Of a stretch of 64,000 nt of DNA, positions 47,030-57,745 are shown piece after piece (within the stretch, counting starts at the first letter, position 1; every line of letters starts with the position of its first letter). This DNA is from Synechococcus sp. CCY 9618 (GTDB taxonomy: Bacteria; Cyanobacteriota; Cyanobacteriia; PCC-6307; Cyanobiaceae). The position numbers were made by a program, and so were the translations under genes. Location of the stretch: the NCBI RefSeq assembly GCF_019038415.1, contig NZ_JAFKRG010000047.1, forward strand, positions 38,497 to 102,496, given 5' to 3'. The notes beneath the pieces were generated by a model that saw only the letters and a program-made list of their open reading frames with translations, was not told the DNA's origin and did not search any database.

Positions 47030-48280
47030 ATGACCGCCTTCGTCGTCACCTACACCACAAGGTCCGGCCAGCGCCGGGAAATGACGCTGAACGCCGACAG
47101 CCCTTCCCTGGCGAGGCGGGAGCTGCGCCGGCGGGGCATCCTGGCGAACACCGTGGTGCGCAAGGAAACCCCCAAGCTCGCCCAGGGGGCGGCGAAGAAA
47201 TCCGGTTCCTCCTTCGCCGGCCTGGCCGACCTGCTGGAGGGCCCGGTCACAGTCCGTGACAAGGCCCTCTTCGCCAACAAGCTCTCCGCCCTTGTGGATG
47301 CGGGGGTGCCCATCCTGCGCAGCCTCGATCTGATGCGGATGCAGCAGCGCTCCAAGAAGCTGCGCAACGCCCTGGAGGGGATGACCCAGGACGTCAACCA
47401 GGGGGACAGCCTCGGCAACTCCATGCGCCGCTGGCCGAAGGTGTTCGACAACCTCAGCATCGCCATGGTGGAAGCGGGCGAAGCCGGCGGTGTGCTCGAC
47501 GAGACGCTCAAGCGACTGGCCAAACTTCTGGAGGACAATGCCAAGCTCCAGAACCAGATCAAGGGGGCCATGAGCTACCCGGTCACCGTGCTGTTGATCG
47601 CGATCGCGGTCTTCCTCGGCATGACCATCTTCCTGATCCCGACCTTCTCCGGCGTCTTCTCCCAGCTGGGTGCGGAATTGCCGCTGTTCACACGGATGAT
47701 GCTGGGCCTGAGCGATTTCCTGCGCTCCTGGCGGGCCCTGATCCTGCTGGGGGTGCTGGTGGCCTTTGCCTTCTGGGTGGTCGCGACCTACAACACACCC
47801 ATCGGCCGCCGCCAGATCGACGGCATGATGCTCAAGCTTCCCCTGTTCGGGGAATTGATTGAAAAGACGTCCAGCGCCCAGTTCTGCCGAACGCTGAGCT
47901 CCCTGTCCAAAGCAGGAGTTCCGATCCTTCTGTCGCTTGAGATCGTGAGGGAAACGGCCACCAATTCGGTGATCGCCGACGCCATTATCTCCTCCAAGAA
48001 TGAAGTGAGTGAAGGCTTGCCTCTCAGTGCCGCTCTTCGCATGAAGAATGTCTTTCCGGAGATGTGCGTGAACATGCTCGCCATCGGCGAGGAGACCGGC
48101 GAGATGGACGCCATGCTCTCCAAGGTCGCTGATTTCTACGAAGACGAAGTCACCACCATGGTCAAGGCCCTGACCTCCATGCTGGAACCGGCGATGATCG
48201 TGCTCGTGGGCATCATCGTGGGTTCGGTGCTGCTGGCCATGTACCTGCCCATGTTCTCCATCTACGAACACATCCGCTGA
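47030..48280 (+). CDS. pilC: Type IV pilus inner-membrane platform protein PilC
   Basis: Inner-membrane scaffold around which PilB and PilT rotate. 416 residues with two duplicated T2SSF domains (about 75-200 and 280-405). Features include VRDKALFANKLSALVDAGVPILRSL and the repeat TSSAQFCRTLSSLSKAGVPIL, each followed by a hydrophobic hairpin; three or four transmembrane helices. 45 nt after pilT, completing the pilBTC motor operon. Its 3' end overlaps the opposite-strand flavoprotein gene by 19 nt. Confidence 0.96.
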   Translation: MTAFVVTYTTRSGQRREMTLNADSPSLARRELRRRGILANTVVRKETPKLAQGAAKKSGSSFAGLADLLEGPVTVRDKALFANKLSALVDAGVPILRSLDLMRMQQRSKKLRNALEGMTQDVNQGDSLGNSMRRWPKVFDNLSIAMVEAGEAGGVLDETLKRLAKLLEDNAKLQNQIKGAMSYPVTVLLIAIAVFLGMTIFLIPTFSGVFSQLGAELPLFTRMMLGLSDFLRSWRALILLGVLVAFAFWVVATYNTPIGRRQIDGMMLKLPLFGELIEKTSSAQFCRTLSSLSKAGVPILLSLEIVRETATNSVIADAIISSKNEVSEGLPLSAALRMKNVFPEMCVNMLAIGEETGEMDAMLSKVADFYEDEVTTMVKALTSMLEPAMIVLVGIIVGSVLLAMYLPMFSIYEHIR

Positions 48281-49554
48281 GCGGCGAGGGCCTTACCCGC
48301 CAGCCATCCGGAACTCCAACAGTGCTGGAAGTTGAACCCGCCGGTCACTCCGTCGACATCCAGCAGCTCACCGACGAGGAACAGACCTGGCTGAAGGCGG
48401 CTCTCCATCGTGGCCAGATTGACTTCGGAGAGGGGAACGCCACCGGCGGTCACGAACTCCTCTCCGAAGGGCCCGCGACCGGCGACCGGATAGCGGCTGT
48501 CGCGCAGGGCGCTGATCAGGGCAAGCTCACCGCGCCGGGTTAGATCGGCCCAGCGCAGGGAGGCGTCCACACCGTGCCGGTCCAGCAGGTGCAGCCAGAG
48601 CCGTCGGCTGAGGTCGGGCCAGGGGCGCCAGTTGCCCATCTGCCGGCGCGCCTGCTCGCGCCGTGCCGCCGAGAAGAGCTCCTCAAGGTCCGCCGGGCGC
48701 CGTCCCCCGGTCCAGTCGACCCGCAGCTCGGCGCGGTAGCTGCGTTGACGCAGGACCCGGGCCGCAAAGGCGGTGAGCCGCAGGGTGGCCGGGCCACTCA
48801 GCCCCCAGTGGGTGATCAGCACGGCCCCGCGCTGCCGCTGGGGCGCCTCCCGCGGAAGGGTGGCCGCGCCCTCCAGGGGCGCCAGAACAAGCTCCAGCTG
48901 AACCGGATCCATGGCCACTCCGGCCAGGCCCGCCAGGGGATGCTCCGCCAGGGTGAGGCTGAACAGGGAAGGCACCGGCGCCACCAGCCCGTGGCCCAGG
49001 GAGGTGGCGATGCGGTGGCCACTGGGATGGCTCCCCGTCGCCAGCACGAGACGCTCCGCCTGCACCTCGGCCCCCGAGCGCAGCCGCAGCCGGAAGCCGC
49101 CCCCGGCCAGGGCTTCCGCGGCCTGGCCCGCCTGGGCCGTCTGCACCCGCACCCCGGCGGCCAGCGCCGCCTGGCGCAGGGTGTCCACCACCGACGTGGA
49201 ACGGTTGGAGCGGGGAAACATCCGCCCGTCGGGCTCTTCCACCAGCTCGAGCCCATGGGCCTCGAACCAGGCCACCGTGTCGCCGGCAGCGAAACGGGAG
49301 AAGGGTCCGCGCAGGGCCCGGCCCCCCCGCGGGTAATGGTCGGCCAGCAGCCGCGGATCCCAGCAGGCATGGGTGACGTTGCAGCGACCGCCGCCGCTGA
49401 TCAGCACCTTGTGCAGCGGTTCGGGCGTCGCCTCCAGCAGCAGCACCTCCCCGGCGCGGGAGCCCGCGGAGTCGGCCGTCGCCGCCGTGATGGCGGCCAT
49501 GAAGCCCGCCGGGCCGCCTCCCACCACCACGACGGAGACACGGCTGGGCAGCAT
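48262..49554 (-). CDS. YhiN/HI0933-family FAD-binding oxidoreductase
   Basis: 430 residues with an N-terminal FAD dinucleotide site SVVVVGGGPAGFMAAITAA, then HKVLISGGGRCNVTHA (family hallmark), ATGSHPSGHRIA, LITHWGLSGPATLRL and C-terminal VGELLDVDGVTGGFNFQHCWSSGWLAG with a second cofactor-contact loop. The physiological substrate is unknown for the family. The ATG at 49554 matches the family start and lies 6 nt from the divergent dusA ATG. Confidence 0.9.
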   Translation of the reverse strand: MLPSRVSVVVVGGGPAGFMAAITAATADSAGSRAGEVLLLEATPEPLHKVLISGGGRCNVTHACWDPRLLADHYPRGGRALRGPFSRFAAGDTVAWFEAHGLELVEEPDGRMFPRSNRSTSVVDTLRQAALAAGVRVQTAQAGQAAEALAGGGFRLRLRSGAEVQAERLVLATGSHPSGHRIATSLGHGLVAPVPSLFSLTLAEHPLAGLAGVAMDPVQLELVLAPLEGAATLPREAPQRQRGAVLITHWGLSGPATLRLTAFAARVLRQRSYRAELRVDWTGGRRPADLEELFSAARREQARRQMGNWRPWPDLSRRLWLHLLDRHGVDASLRWADLTRRGELALISALRDSRYPVAGRGPFGEEFVTAGGVPLSEVNLATMESRLQPGLFLVGELLDVDGVTGGFNFQHCWSSGWLAGKALAAQRMCS

Positions 49555-49560
49555 GGGGCG

Positions 49561-50583
49561 ATGGAGCACAACTACCGCTTCAGTGTGGCGCCCATGCTGG
49601 ACTGCACCGATCGGCACTTCCGGGTGCTGATGCGGCAGATCAGCCGGCACTGCCTGCTCTACTCCGAGATGGTGGTGGCCCGGGCCCTGCACCACATCGC
49701 CCGGGACGGCGGCGTCTCCCGGATGGGGGAGCGGCAGCAGCGGCTCGAACGCCTGCTCGGCTTCGATCCGATCGAGCGGCCCCTGGCCCTGCAACTGGGG
49801 GGGGACGACCCGGAGCTGCTGGCACAAGCCGCCCGGATGGGCACCGACCGGGGCTACGACGAGATCAACCTGAACGTGGGCTGCCCCAGCGAGAAGGTGC
49901 AGCAGGGCCGCTTCGGCGCCTGCCTGATGGCGGAGCCGGATCAGGTGGCCCGCTGCGTGGCGGCCATGGCGGCGGCCACGCCGCTGCCGGTGACGGTGAA
50001 GCACCGCATCGGCATTGATGCGCGGGACTCCTACGGGGAGTTGCTGGCCTTCGTGGACACGGTGGCCTCAGCCGGCGCCGGGCGCTTTGCCGTCCATGCC
50101 CGCAAGGCCTGGCTGAAGGGCCTGGATCCGAAGCAGAACCGCACGGTGCCCCCCCTGCGCTGGGATCTGGTGCAGCGACTCAAGCAGGATCGCCCCGACC
50201 TGCGGATCGAACTCAACGGCGGACTGGAGGAACTGGGGCCCTGCCAGGAGCAGCTGACCTGGGCCGACGGGGTGATGGTGGGCCGGGCCGCCTATGCCCA
50301 TCCCCTGCGCTGGACCGGGGTGGACCACCGGATCTTCGCGGACCCGAGCGACACGGAAGCGCGGGCCTCGACCGTGGCCAGGGGCCTGGTTCCCCACGCA
50401 GAGCGCTGGTGCGCCGCCGGAGGGCGGCTGTGGCCTATCGCCCGGCACCTGGTTCAGGTGGTCGAAGGGGTCGGCGGGGCGCGCCACTGGCGGGGCTGGC
50501 TGACCCGGGAAGCCTCTCAGGCCGGGGCCGGTCCGGAACTGCTGGAGGCCGCGGCCCTCCAGCTGGAGGAGCGGGGGCTCTGA
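49561..50583 (+). CDS. dusA: tRNA-dihydrouridine synthase A
   Basis: FMN enzyme that reduces uridine in the D-loop of tRNAs (positions 20 and 20a in E. coli). 340 residues: RFSVAPMLDCTDRHFR, GYDEINLNVGCPSEKVQQGRFGACLM containing the catalytic Cys region, VTVKHRIGID, FAVHARKAWLKGLDPKQNR, NGGLEEL and VMVGRAAYAHP. The C-terminal helical domain is short. Six bases separate its start from that of the divergent flavoprotein. Confidence 0.95.
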   Translation: MEHNYRFSVAPMLDCTDRHFRVLMRQISRHCLLYSEMVVARALHHIARDGGVSRMGERQQRLERLLGFDPIERPLALQLGGDDPELLAQAARMGTDRGYDEINLNVGCPSEKVQQGRFGACLMAEPDQVARCVAAMAAATPLPVTVKHRIGIDARDSYGELLAFVDTVASAGAGRFAVHARKAWLKGLDPKQNRTVPPLRWDLVQRLKQDRPDLRIELNGGLEELGPCQEQLTWADGVMVGRAAYAHPLRWTGVDHRIFADPSDTEARASTVARGLVPHAERWCAAGGRLWPIARHLVQVVEGVGGARHWRGWLTREASQAGAGPELLEAAALQLEERGL

Positions 50584-50618
50584 GGGAGGCTCTGAGGGAG
50601 CTTTGAGGGGGCGCTCCC

Positions 50619-51101
50619 TCAGCCCTCTGCACCGCCGTAATCGCCGCCACCACCGCTGCGGCGGCGCCGTGCCCGACCCGCCTCAAAGGAATCGGGAGCG
50701 GCGGCGGCGCCGCCGTAGCTGCGGTCCTCCCAGCCCCTGGAACCGGAGCCGCGATCGGCCCCGTAACCACCGCCACCACCACCACCACCACCACCGCCAT
50801 AGCCGCCGCCGCCACCCCCGTAGCCGCCGCCCCGACGGGGGGCACCACCGCCACCGCCGCTGCGGGGCTCGGCCTTGTTGATCCTCAGGGGGCGGCCCAT
50901 CAACTCGGCACCCTGGAGGGCATCGATGGCGCGGGTCTCCGTGTCGGCATCGACCATCTCAACGAAGGCGAAGCCCCGCTTGCGGCCGGTGTCCCGCTCC
51001 AGAGGCAGGGAACAGTTGACCACGTCTCCGAAAGGGGCGAACAGCTCAGCCACGTCTTCCTGCTCAGCACGGAAGGGAAGATTGCCGACGAAAATACTCA
51101 C
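50619..51101 (-). CDS. Gly-rich RRM RNA-binding protein (Rbp type)
   Basis: 160 residues: one RNA recognition motif with RNP2 IFVGNLPF at the start and RNP1 KRGFAFVEM, then a Gly-rich tail with GGGYGG repeats. Cyanobacterial Rbp proteins have this layout; some are cold-induced or bind mRNAs at the thylakoid membrane. The GTG at 51101 begins VSIFVGNL, exactly the family start. The tail ends in a charged block, RARRRRSGGGGDYGGAEG. Downstream gap to dusA is 35 nt. Confidence 0.9.
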   Translation of the reverse strand: MSIFVGNLPFRAEQEDVAELFAPFGDVVNCSLPLERDTGRKRGFAFVEMVDADTETRAIDALQGAELMGRPLRINKAEPRSGGGGGAPRRGGGYGGGGGGYGGGGGGGGGGGYGADRGSGSRGWEDRSYGGAAAAPDSFEAGRARRRRSGGGGDYGGAEG

Positions 51102-51187
51102 TGACCGATGAGGGGGGACCGAGGGGGCGCGCAGGCGCCTACGACGATCCAAGATTAGACCGAGACGCCCGATTCTCCCGTCCCGCC

Positions 51188-52606
<1,419 letters not shown>

Positions 52607-52643
52607 ACGGGATTCCGGGCAGCCCCTCAGCTTGCCACCCGTC

Positions 52644-54077
52644 TCAGGCGGGGGACACCGGGCCCGCCGGTGGCGCGCTGGGCAGGCTGGGCAGCACCAC
52701 CCCATCCCGCACCTTCAGCACCACCATCGAGGCATCGTCCTCCAGACGGCGATCACTGCCGACGAACCGGTCCAGGCGGCCGAACAGACGATCGAGAATG
52801 GTCTGGGCATCCAGGGCCGCCTTGCAGGCACCGTGAAAGGCCCGCACCAGCCGTTCCTCGTCGAAGCGCTCGCCGCTGAAGCCGCTGGCCTCGGTCACCC
52901 CGTCGGTGTAGTACAGGATTACGTCGCCCGGTTCCAGCTGCAGCTCACCGCAGCCATAGTCGGCCTCGCTCTGCAGACCGATCAGCAGGCCGGGGGTGTC
53001 GAGCCGGTCCACCCGGCCGCTCTGCCGGCGCCAGAGCAGGGGCGGGTTGTGGGCCGCGTTGGCGTAGCGCAGCAACCGGGTGCGGGGGTCGTAGTCGGAA
53101 TAGAAGAGGGTGACGAAACGGTGGGAATGGGCCAGGTCCTCCTGGGCCAGCTGGTTCAGGTCGTGGAGGATGCGGTCCGGCGGCAGGCCGCTGAGCACCT
53201 CGGCCCGCAGCATGCCCCGCAGCAGGGTCATCAGCAGCCCGGCCGGCACCCCCTTGCCCATCACATCACCCATCACCAGGGCCCAGGGGGCCTGCTCGCG
53301 CCGGTGGCCGGTCAGCTGGGGCCGGGTCGGGATGAAGTCGTAGTAGTCACCGCCCACCTGGAAAGCCGGACGGCAGAGGGCCGCGAGCTCCACACCCTCG
53401 ATCACGGGGCAGTGGTCGGGCAGCAGCTGGGACTGGACCTCCGCGCCGATGCTCAGCTGGCGGTCGAGCCGCTCGTGGCGGCGCCTGTCCTGCTGCAGCA
53501 GCTCGTTCTCCAGCGCCACGCCGGTGAGGTCGGCCACCAGCTGGAGGTGCCGGCGACGCACCTCGCTCCAGCTGTAGCCCCGCCGGCCGCTGAAGACGTA
53601 CAACCGGCCCCGCTGGCGGCTGCGGGCCACCACCGAGGTGGAAACGAGCTGGCTGGTCCCCAGAAGGCGCTGGATCAGGGGATCCAGCAGCGCCGCGACG
53701 GCCTCGTCGCCGGCCTGGTTGCGGAGATGGTCGTCGGGAAGGGCGGCGAGCTGCCGCAGCGCCTCGGCGCAGCGCTCACAGGTGGTGGCCTGCAGCTGCT
53801 CGCGCCAGAGCCGGCCGTCCGGGTGGAAGACCACCAGCAGACTCCCATCGCCCTCCACCAGGCGGGAGGCCACCAGGGGCACCAGCTCGAGGAATCGCTT
53901 GAGGTTGGTGTAGCTGCGCAGGGCGAAGGCCAGAGACGCCAGCAGCTCCTGGTTGCGGCGCTGCTCCCGTCCCAGGCTGTCGAGCAACTGGCGCAACGAT
54001 GCCGTGACGGACAGGGCCGGACCCGAGGGGGCAGCAGAGGTGGTGGGAAGGGACTGCGGAGGCGGCTGGCTGCTCAC
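52644..54077 (-). CDS. RsbU/SpoIIE-type PP2C protein phosphatase with GAF-like domain
   Basis: 477 residues. An N-terminal region with a GAF-like sensor (about 30-215) contains a Cys pair TTCERC, and a linker coiled coil ([28 protein letters not shown]) leads to the phosphatase domain. Metal-binding Asp residues are visible in [32 protein letters not shown] and [11 protein letters not shown]. Homologues dephosphorylate anti-anti-sigma-type proteins or act in partner switching. Start GTG 54077, chosen because upstream codons are antisense to ftsY spacer. No cognate anti-sigma gene nearby. Confidence 0.88.
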   Translation of the reverse strand: MSSQPPPQSLPTTSAAPSGPALSVTASLRQLLDSLGREQRRNQELLASLAFALRSYTNLKRFLELVPLVASRLVEGDGSLLVVFHPDGRLWREQLQATTCERCAEALRQLAALPDDHLRNQAGDEAVAALLDPLIQRLLGTSQLVSTSVVARSRQRGRLYVFSGRRGYSWSEVRRRHLQLVADLTGVALENELLQQDRRRHERLDRQLSIGAEVQSQLLPDHCPVIEGVELAALCRPAFQVGGDYYDFIPTRPQLTGHRREQAPWALVMGDVMGKGVPAGLLMTLLRGMLRAEVLSGLPPDRILHDLNQLAQEDLAHSHRFVTLFYSDYDPRTRLLRYANAAHNPPLLWRRQSGRVDRLDTPGLLIGLQSEADYGCGELQLEPGDVILYYTDGVTEASGFSGERFDEERLVRAFHGACKAALDAQTILDRLFGRLDRFVGSDRRLEDDASMVVLKVRDGVVLPSLPSAPPAGPVSPA

Positions 54078-54162
54078 CGAGCGGCCGCAAAGGATCCGCA
54101 AGGTAGCAATGTCTGCGGGTGTTGAGGGTTCAGCGGTGGGGTGAGCGCTCACCGGGATGGGG

Positions 54163-55635
54163 TCAGCTGGCCAGCAGGGCCTCCACGAACTCGAAACTGT
54201 TGAAGGGCCGCAGGTCGCGGATGCCCTCACCGGCTCCGATGAAACGGATCGGCAGACCCGCCTCCGAGGCCACCGCCAGGGCGACGCCGCCGCGGGCGCT
54301 GCCGTCGAGTTTGGTGAGCACCACCCCGGTGAGACCGGCTGCACTGGCGAAGGCCATGGCCTGGCGCAGGCCGTTCTGGCCCTGGCTGGCGTCGAGCACC
54401 AGCAGGGATTCCACCACCGCCTCCGGCGCCAGCTTGTCGATGGTGCGCCGCACCTTGCCGAGCTCCTCCATCAGGTTGTGCTTGGTCTGCAGCCGGCCGG
54501 CCGTGTCGACCAGCACCAGTTCGGTGCCCTTGGAGCGGGCGGCGCCGATGGCGTCATAGACCACCGCGGCGGGGTCGGCGTTGGCGCTGGGATTGGCGAC
54601 CACCGCCACCCCGCTGCGCTCCCCCCAGACGCTCACCTGCTGCACCGCCGCGGCCCGGAAGGTGTCGGCGGCGGCGATCAGACAGCTGTAGCCGCTGCGC
54701 ACCGCCAGGTTGGCGAGCTTGCCCAGGGTGGTGGTCTTGCCGACCCCGTTCACACCGACGAGCAGCCACACGTTGAGCCGGTCGCGCTGGGGGGCCAGCA
54801 GGGACGTCCCACCGGAACGGATCGGCTCCTCCAGCAGTCCGCACAGCTGCTCCTTGAGGAACCGGAGCCCTTCGGCCGGATCCACCACCTCCTCGTTGAG
54901 CCGGCGCCGCAGGGCCTCCAGCACCTGGTCGGTGGCCTTCACTCCCACATCGGCGCGCAGCAGGGTGGACTCCAGATCGTCCAGCACCGCCGGGGTGAGG
55001 GGATCGTCGCCCAGGTTCTCCAGCAGCTGGGTGACGAAGCCCTTCCGCGTCTTCTCCAGGCCCTGCCGCAGCCGCCCCAGCCAGTCGATCTCCTCCAGGG
55101 AGACCTCCTCCACCCGGCGCCCCTGGGCGGCCAGCACCTCCGCCGACCAGGTGAAGGTGGCATCGAAGGCGCCCAGGCTGGGATCGGCCCTGTCGCCCTC
55201 GCCCGCTTCGGCAGCGGCCGGAGCGGCGACGGGCTCAGGCGGGGGCTCGGCGGGGGCGGTGATCTCCTGGAGGCGCTGGCGGCGCTGGGCCGCAGCCTGC
55301 TCCAGCAGGGACGGAGCCGCAGGCTCCGGTGGCGAGGGGACAGCGTCGGCGACAGAAGGGGCGGCCGGGGGGCCTTCGGGCTCCGGGACCGGAGACTTCA
55401 AGGCCTCCTCCTGCTGGGCCTTGAGCCGGGCGTAGGCCGCGCGCGCCCAGGCCAGGGCGTCCTCATCGACGGCATCTCCGGCCGGGACGACAGGGGTGGG
55501 CGGCGCGGGAGGGACCTCCTTCTGCAGCTCGGTAGCTTCGGCCTGCGGCTCGGCAGGTTCGGCGGCGGCGGGATCGGGAGCTGGCCCGGGAGCCTCCGGC
55601 TCGGCCGCCTTTCTGTTGAACCAGTCGAAGACCAT
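54163..55635 (-). CDS. ftsY: Signal recognition particle receptor FtsY
   Basis: Docks SRP-ribosome complexes at the membrane. 490 residues. An N-terminal MVFDWFNRK is followed by about 150 residues of Pro/Ala/Glu-rich acidic spacer, then the NG domain: P-loop GVNGVGKTTTLGKL, ADTFRAAAVQQ, LVDTAGRLQTKHNLMEEL and TKLDGSARGGVALA, and GAGEGIRDLRPFNSFEFVEALL. No transmembrane segment. nusB precedes it by 11 nt on the same strand. Confidence 0.96.
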   Translation of the reverse strand: MVFDWFNRKAAEPEAPGPAPDPAAAEPAEPQAEATELQKEVPPAPPTPVVPAGDAVDEDALAWARAAYARLKAQQEEALKSPVPEPEGPPAAPSVADAVPSPPEPAAPSLLEQAAAQRRQRLQEITAPAEPPPEPVAAPAAAEAGEGDRADPSLGAFDATFTWSAEVLAAQGRRVEEVSLEEIDWLGRLRQGLEKTRKGFVTQLLENLGDDPLTPAVLDDLESTLLRADVGVKATDQVLEALRRRLNEEVVDPAEGLRFLKEQLCGLLEEPIRSGGTSLLAPQRDRLNVWLLVGVNGVGKTTTLGKLANLAVRSGYSCLIAAADTFRAAAVQQVSVWGERSGVAVVANPSANADPAAVVYDAIGAARSKGTELVLVDTAGRLQTKHNLMEELGKVRRTIDKLAPEAVVESLLVLDASQGQNGLRQAMAFASAAGLTGVVLTKLDGSARGGVALAVASEAGLPIRFIGAGEGIRDLRPFNSFEFVEALLAS

Positions 55636-55646
55636 GGCGTTCCTGT

Positions 55647-56276
55647 TCAGACCCGGGCGGCGGTGAAGCGCCGCAGCACCCCGTTGATCATGCGCCGCCC
55701 CTGTTCATCGCTGTAGCGGTTGGCGAGCTCCACCGCTTCGTTGCAGGCCACGGCCGGCGGGGTGGCGAACTCCTCAAGATCCACCACCGCCAGCCGCAGG
55801 ATGTCCCGGTCCACCCGCGGCAAGCGGGTGAGCCGCCAGCCCTCCATGACCGCGTCGATGCGGCCGTCGAGTCCCGGCCGGTCCCGAAGCACCGCCCGGG
55901 TGCGGGCGATCGCATCGAGGCGCACGGCGTCCTGATCGGCGAGCAGCAGCAGGCGAGGCAGCTCCAGACCGGCGGACAGGCGGTTCAGGGCCTGCTCGGC
56001 GTGGGCGAGACCCTCCTGCAGGTGGCGACGCACACGGGGCAGCTGCTTCTCGCCCTGATCCTGCAGCTCGCTGTCGAGCAATTGCTGCTGGGCCTGCTGC
56101 AGGTCTTCCGCGGAACGGTCGAGGGCCTCGCGCACATGCTGGCTGAGGCTGGTGGCCGCCTGCTGGAGCAGCAGGTCGAAGGAGCCGCCGGGGGCTTCGG
56201 CGGCGGCGCTGCCGCGATCGCTCACCTGGCCGAGCATCAGCAGGGCCAGTTCACGGGCGAGGGTGCGACTCTGCAT
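55647..56276 (-). CDS. nusB: Transcription antitermination factor NusB
   Basis: Part of the rRNA antitermination complex, binding boxA with S10. 209 residues: N-terminal TLARELALLMLGQVSD, then an extra helical segment of about 60 residues characteristic of cyanobacterial NusB, and the C-terminal DRDILRLAVVDLEEFATPPAVACNEAVELANRYSDEQGRRMINGVL region (only pattern cited; key DxxILRLA and NEAVELA). The start overlaps the DUF502 stop by one base. Confidence 0.93.
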   Translation of the reverse strand: MQSRTLARELALLMLGQVSDRGSAAAEAPGGSFDLLLQQAATSLSQHVREALDRSAEDLQQAQQQLLDSELQDQGEKQLPRVRRHLQEGLAHAEQALNRLSAGLELPRLLLLADQDAVRLDAIARTRAVLRDRPGLDGRIDAVMEGWRLTRLPRVDRDILRLAVVDLEEFATPPAVACNEAVELANRYSDEQGRRMINGVLRRFTAARV

Positions 56277-57004
56277 CAGGAGGGTTGGGGGGCGCGCAGC
56301 TGGGCCAGCAGGCCGGCGAAGCTGCGGTTGGAGGTGGGTTCCCGCTCATCGGGGCTGACGATGCCGGCGGAAATGATCGTGCGGAAGGCATCCTCGACGC
56401 TCAGGTCGAGATCCTTCACCAGACGCTCGGGCACCACGGCATACCAGCCGGTGGTGGGATTCGGGGCGGTGGGGATGAACACGCTGAGCATGGTCTCGTT
56501 GAAATCGGCCTGGATGGCCGTGCCGATCACGCCGGTGACGAATCCGACGGCATAGAGCCCTTCCCGGGGGTATTCCACCAGCACCACCCGGCGGAACCGG
56601 GAGGAACTGCCCTGCAGGAAGGTTTCCAGCAGCTGCTTGAGGGTCTTGTAGACGGACCCCGCCAGAGGGATGCGCAGCAGGGTGCCCTCCCCGAATTCCA
56701 GCAGCCAGCGGCCGACGATGTTGCGGGCCATCAGACCGATGAGCAGGATGCCCAGCAGCGGCACCAGCAGACCCACCCCCAGATTGATCAGATCCTGAAG
56801 GAGGGGGTTGAGGGTGTTGAACGGGTTGAACTGCTTGGGGATCGAGGTGAGGAAGGCCAGCACGAAGCGGCTGACCGTGGTGGCCAGCCAGATGGTGGTC
56901 GCCAGAGGAATGACCACCAGCAGACCGGCGATCAGGTCGTTCTTGAGATCCTGCTGGAGGCGGTTGCCCAGGGGCTGATCGGAACTGGGACTGGATGGGA
57001 CCAA
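56276..57004 (-). CDS. DUF502 family membrane protein
   Basis: 242 residues with two transmembrane helices (about 24-48 and 73-95), then a soluble domain with PLAGSVYKTLKQLLETF, VVLVEYPREGLYAVGFVTG and a VFIPTAPNPTTGWYAVVPE block, all hallmarks of this widespread family. Function unknown; in plants homologues (COV1-like) affect vascular patterning. One-base overlap with nusB shows coupling. Ends in a Leu/Arg-rich tail. Confidence 0.88.
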   Translation of the reverse strand: MVPSSPSSDQPLGNRLQQDLKNDLIAGLLVVIPLATTIWLATTVSRFVLAFLTSIPKQFNPFNTLNPLLQDLINLGVGLLVPLLGILLIGLMARNIVGRWLLEFGEGTLLRIPLAGSVYKTLKQLLETFLQGSSSRFRRVVLVEYPREGLYAVGFVTGVIGTAIQADFNETMLSVFIPTAPNPTTGWYAVVPERLVKDLDLSVEDAFRTIISAGIVSPDEREPTSNRSFAGLLAQLRAPQPS

Positions 57005-57055
57005 TGGATGGGGTCCGTGGGGGCGGGACCCTAACGGTAACGATCCGAGGAGGCC

Positions 57056-57706
57056 TTACAGCACGCTGCCGAGACAAAGGATGGTGAAGGCCACGATCAG
57101 CACCACCGCGCCGAGGGATCCACCGAAACGGCGCTGGTTGAGACTGACCTTGCTGGTCTGTTCGGTCTGTTTGTACTGGGTTTCGAGCTGGTCCAGCTGA
57201 CGGTCGACGAAGGCCCTGGCGGACTGGGTCTTCTGGGCATCGGTGGCGCCGGGAGGCACTTGGCCGGTGGCCTCGGCCTGCTGGATGAGCTGCTGAAGCA
57301 GGGCCGGATCCTTGCTCTGCTGACGGGCCATCTCCAGCTGACCGCGCTTGGTGGCAAGCTGCTGATCACTCTGCTGCTGCATCACCTGGTCGCCGCCGAA
57401 GGCGATCGGCAGGGAAGCGGTGAGCAACACGGCCAGCAGACCACTGATGATGCAGACCGTCCAGAGCACGGGCGTGCGCGCCTCGGCCGGGTCTTCCAGA
57501 CGGGAGGAGAGGTACATGAGCAGCAGGCCGATCAGAGCCATCGGGGACTGGCTGATCAGCCGCTCCACCACCAGCTGGCGAAAGGCCTCTTCCTGCCACT
57601 CCCAGAGGGAGAGGACCGCAGCCAGCTGCAGAGCCAGCAGCACCACCAGCGTGATGCCCATCCAGCGCAGGAGAGGACTGAATCGGGTGGAGGAGACGGC
57701 AGTCAC
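57056..57706 (-). CDS. HpsJ-like membrane protein
   Basis: 216 residues from a GTG at 57706. Hydrophobic helices at about 17-38, 57-72, 85-107 and 194-215, and a Gln-rich coiled-coil segment between the last two (RGQLEMARQQ, LDQLETQYKQTEQ). Layout and composition resemble proteins called HpsJ, named for hormogonium polysaccharide secretion in filamentous cyanobacteria. In a unicellular genome that role is unproven. The frame to 58402 is antisense to queG and rejected. Divergent from queG by 39 nt. Confidence 0.6.
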   Translation of the reverse strand: MTAVSSTRFSPLLRWMGITLVVLLALQLAAVLSLWEWQEEAFRQLVVERLISQSPMALIGLLLMYLSSRLEDPAEARTPVLWTVCIISGLLAVLLTASLPIAFGGDQVMQQQSDQQLATKRGQLEMARQQSKDPALLQQLIQQAEATGQVPPGATDAQKTQSARAFVDRQLDQLETQYKQTEQTSKVSLNQRRFGGSLGAVVLIVAFTILCLGSVL

Positions 57707-57745
57707 GCAAGCGCGCACGGAGTCGCAGGACTCTACCGGCAGCTC

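Noticed and set aside
45878..48271. 797-residue open frame on the minus strand
   Set aside because: Antisense to pilT and pilC, which are full-length and conserved; the frame has only low-complexity sequence.
50619..50880. Array of CCACCACC repeats as a CRISPR-like or satellite repeat
   Set aside because: They encode the Gly-rich tail of the RRM protein and lack regular spacers.
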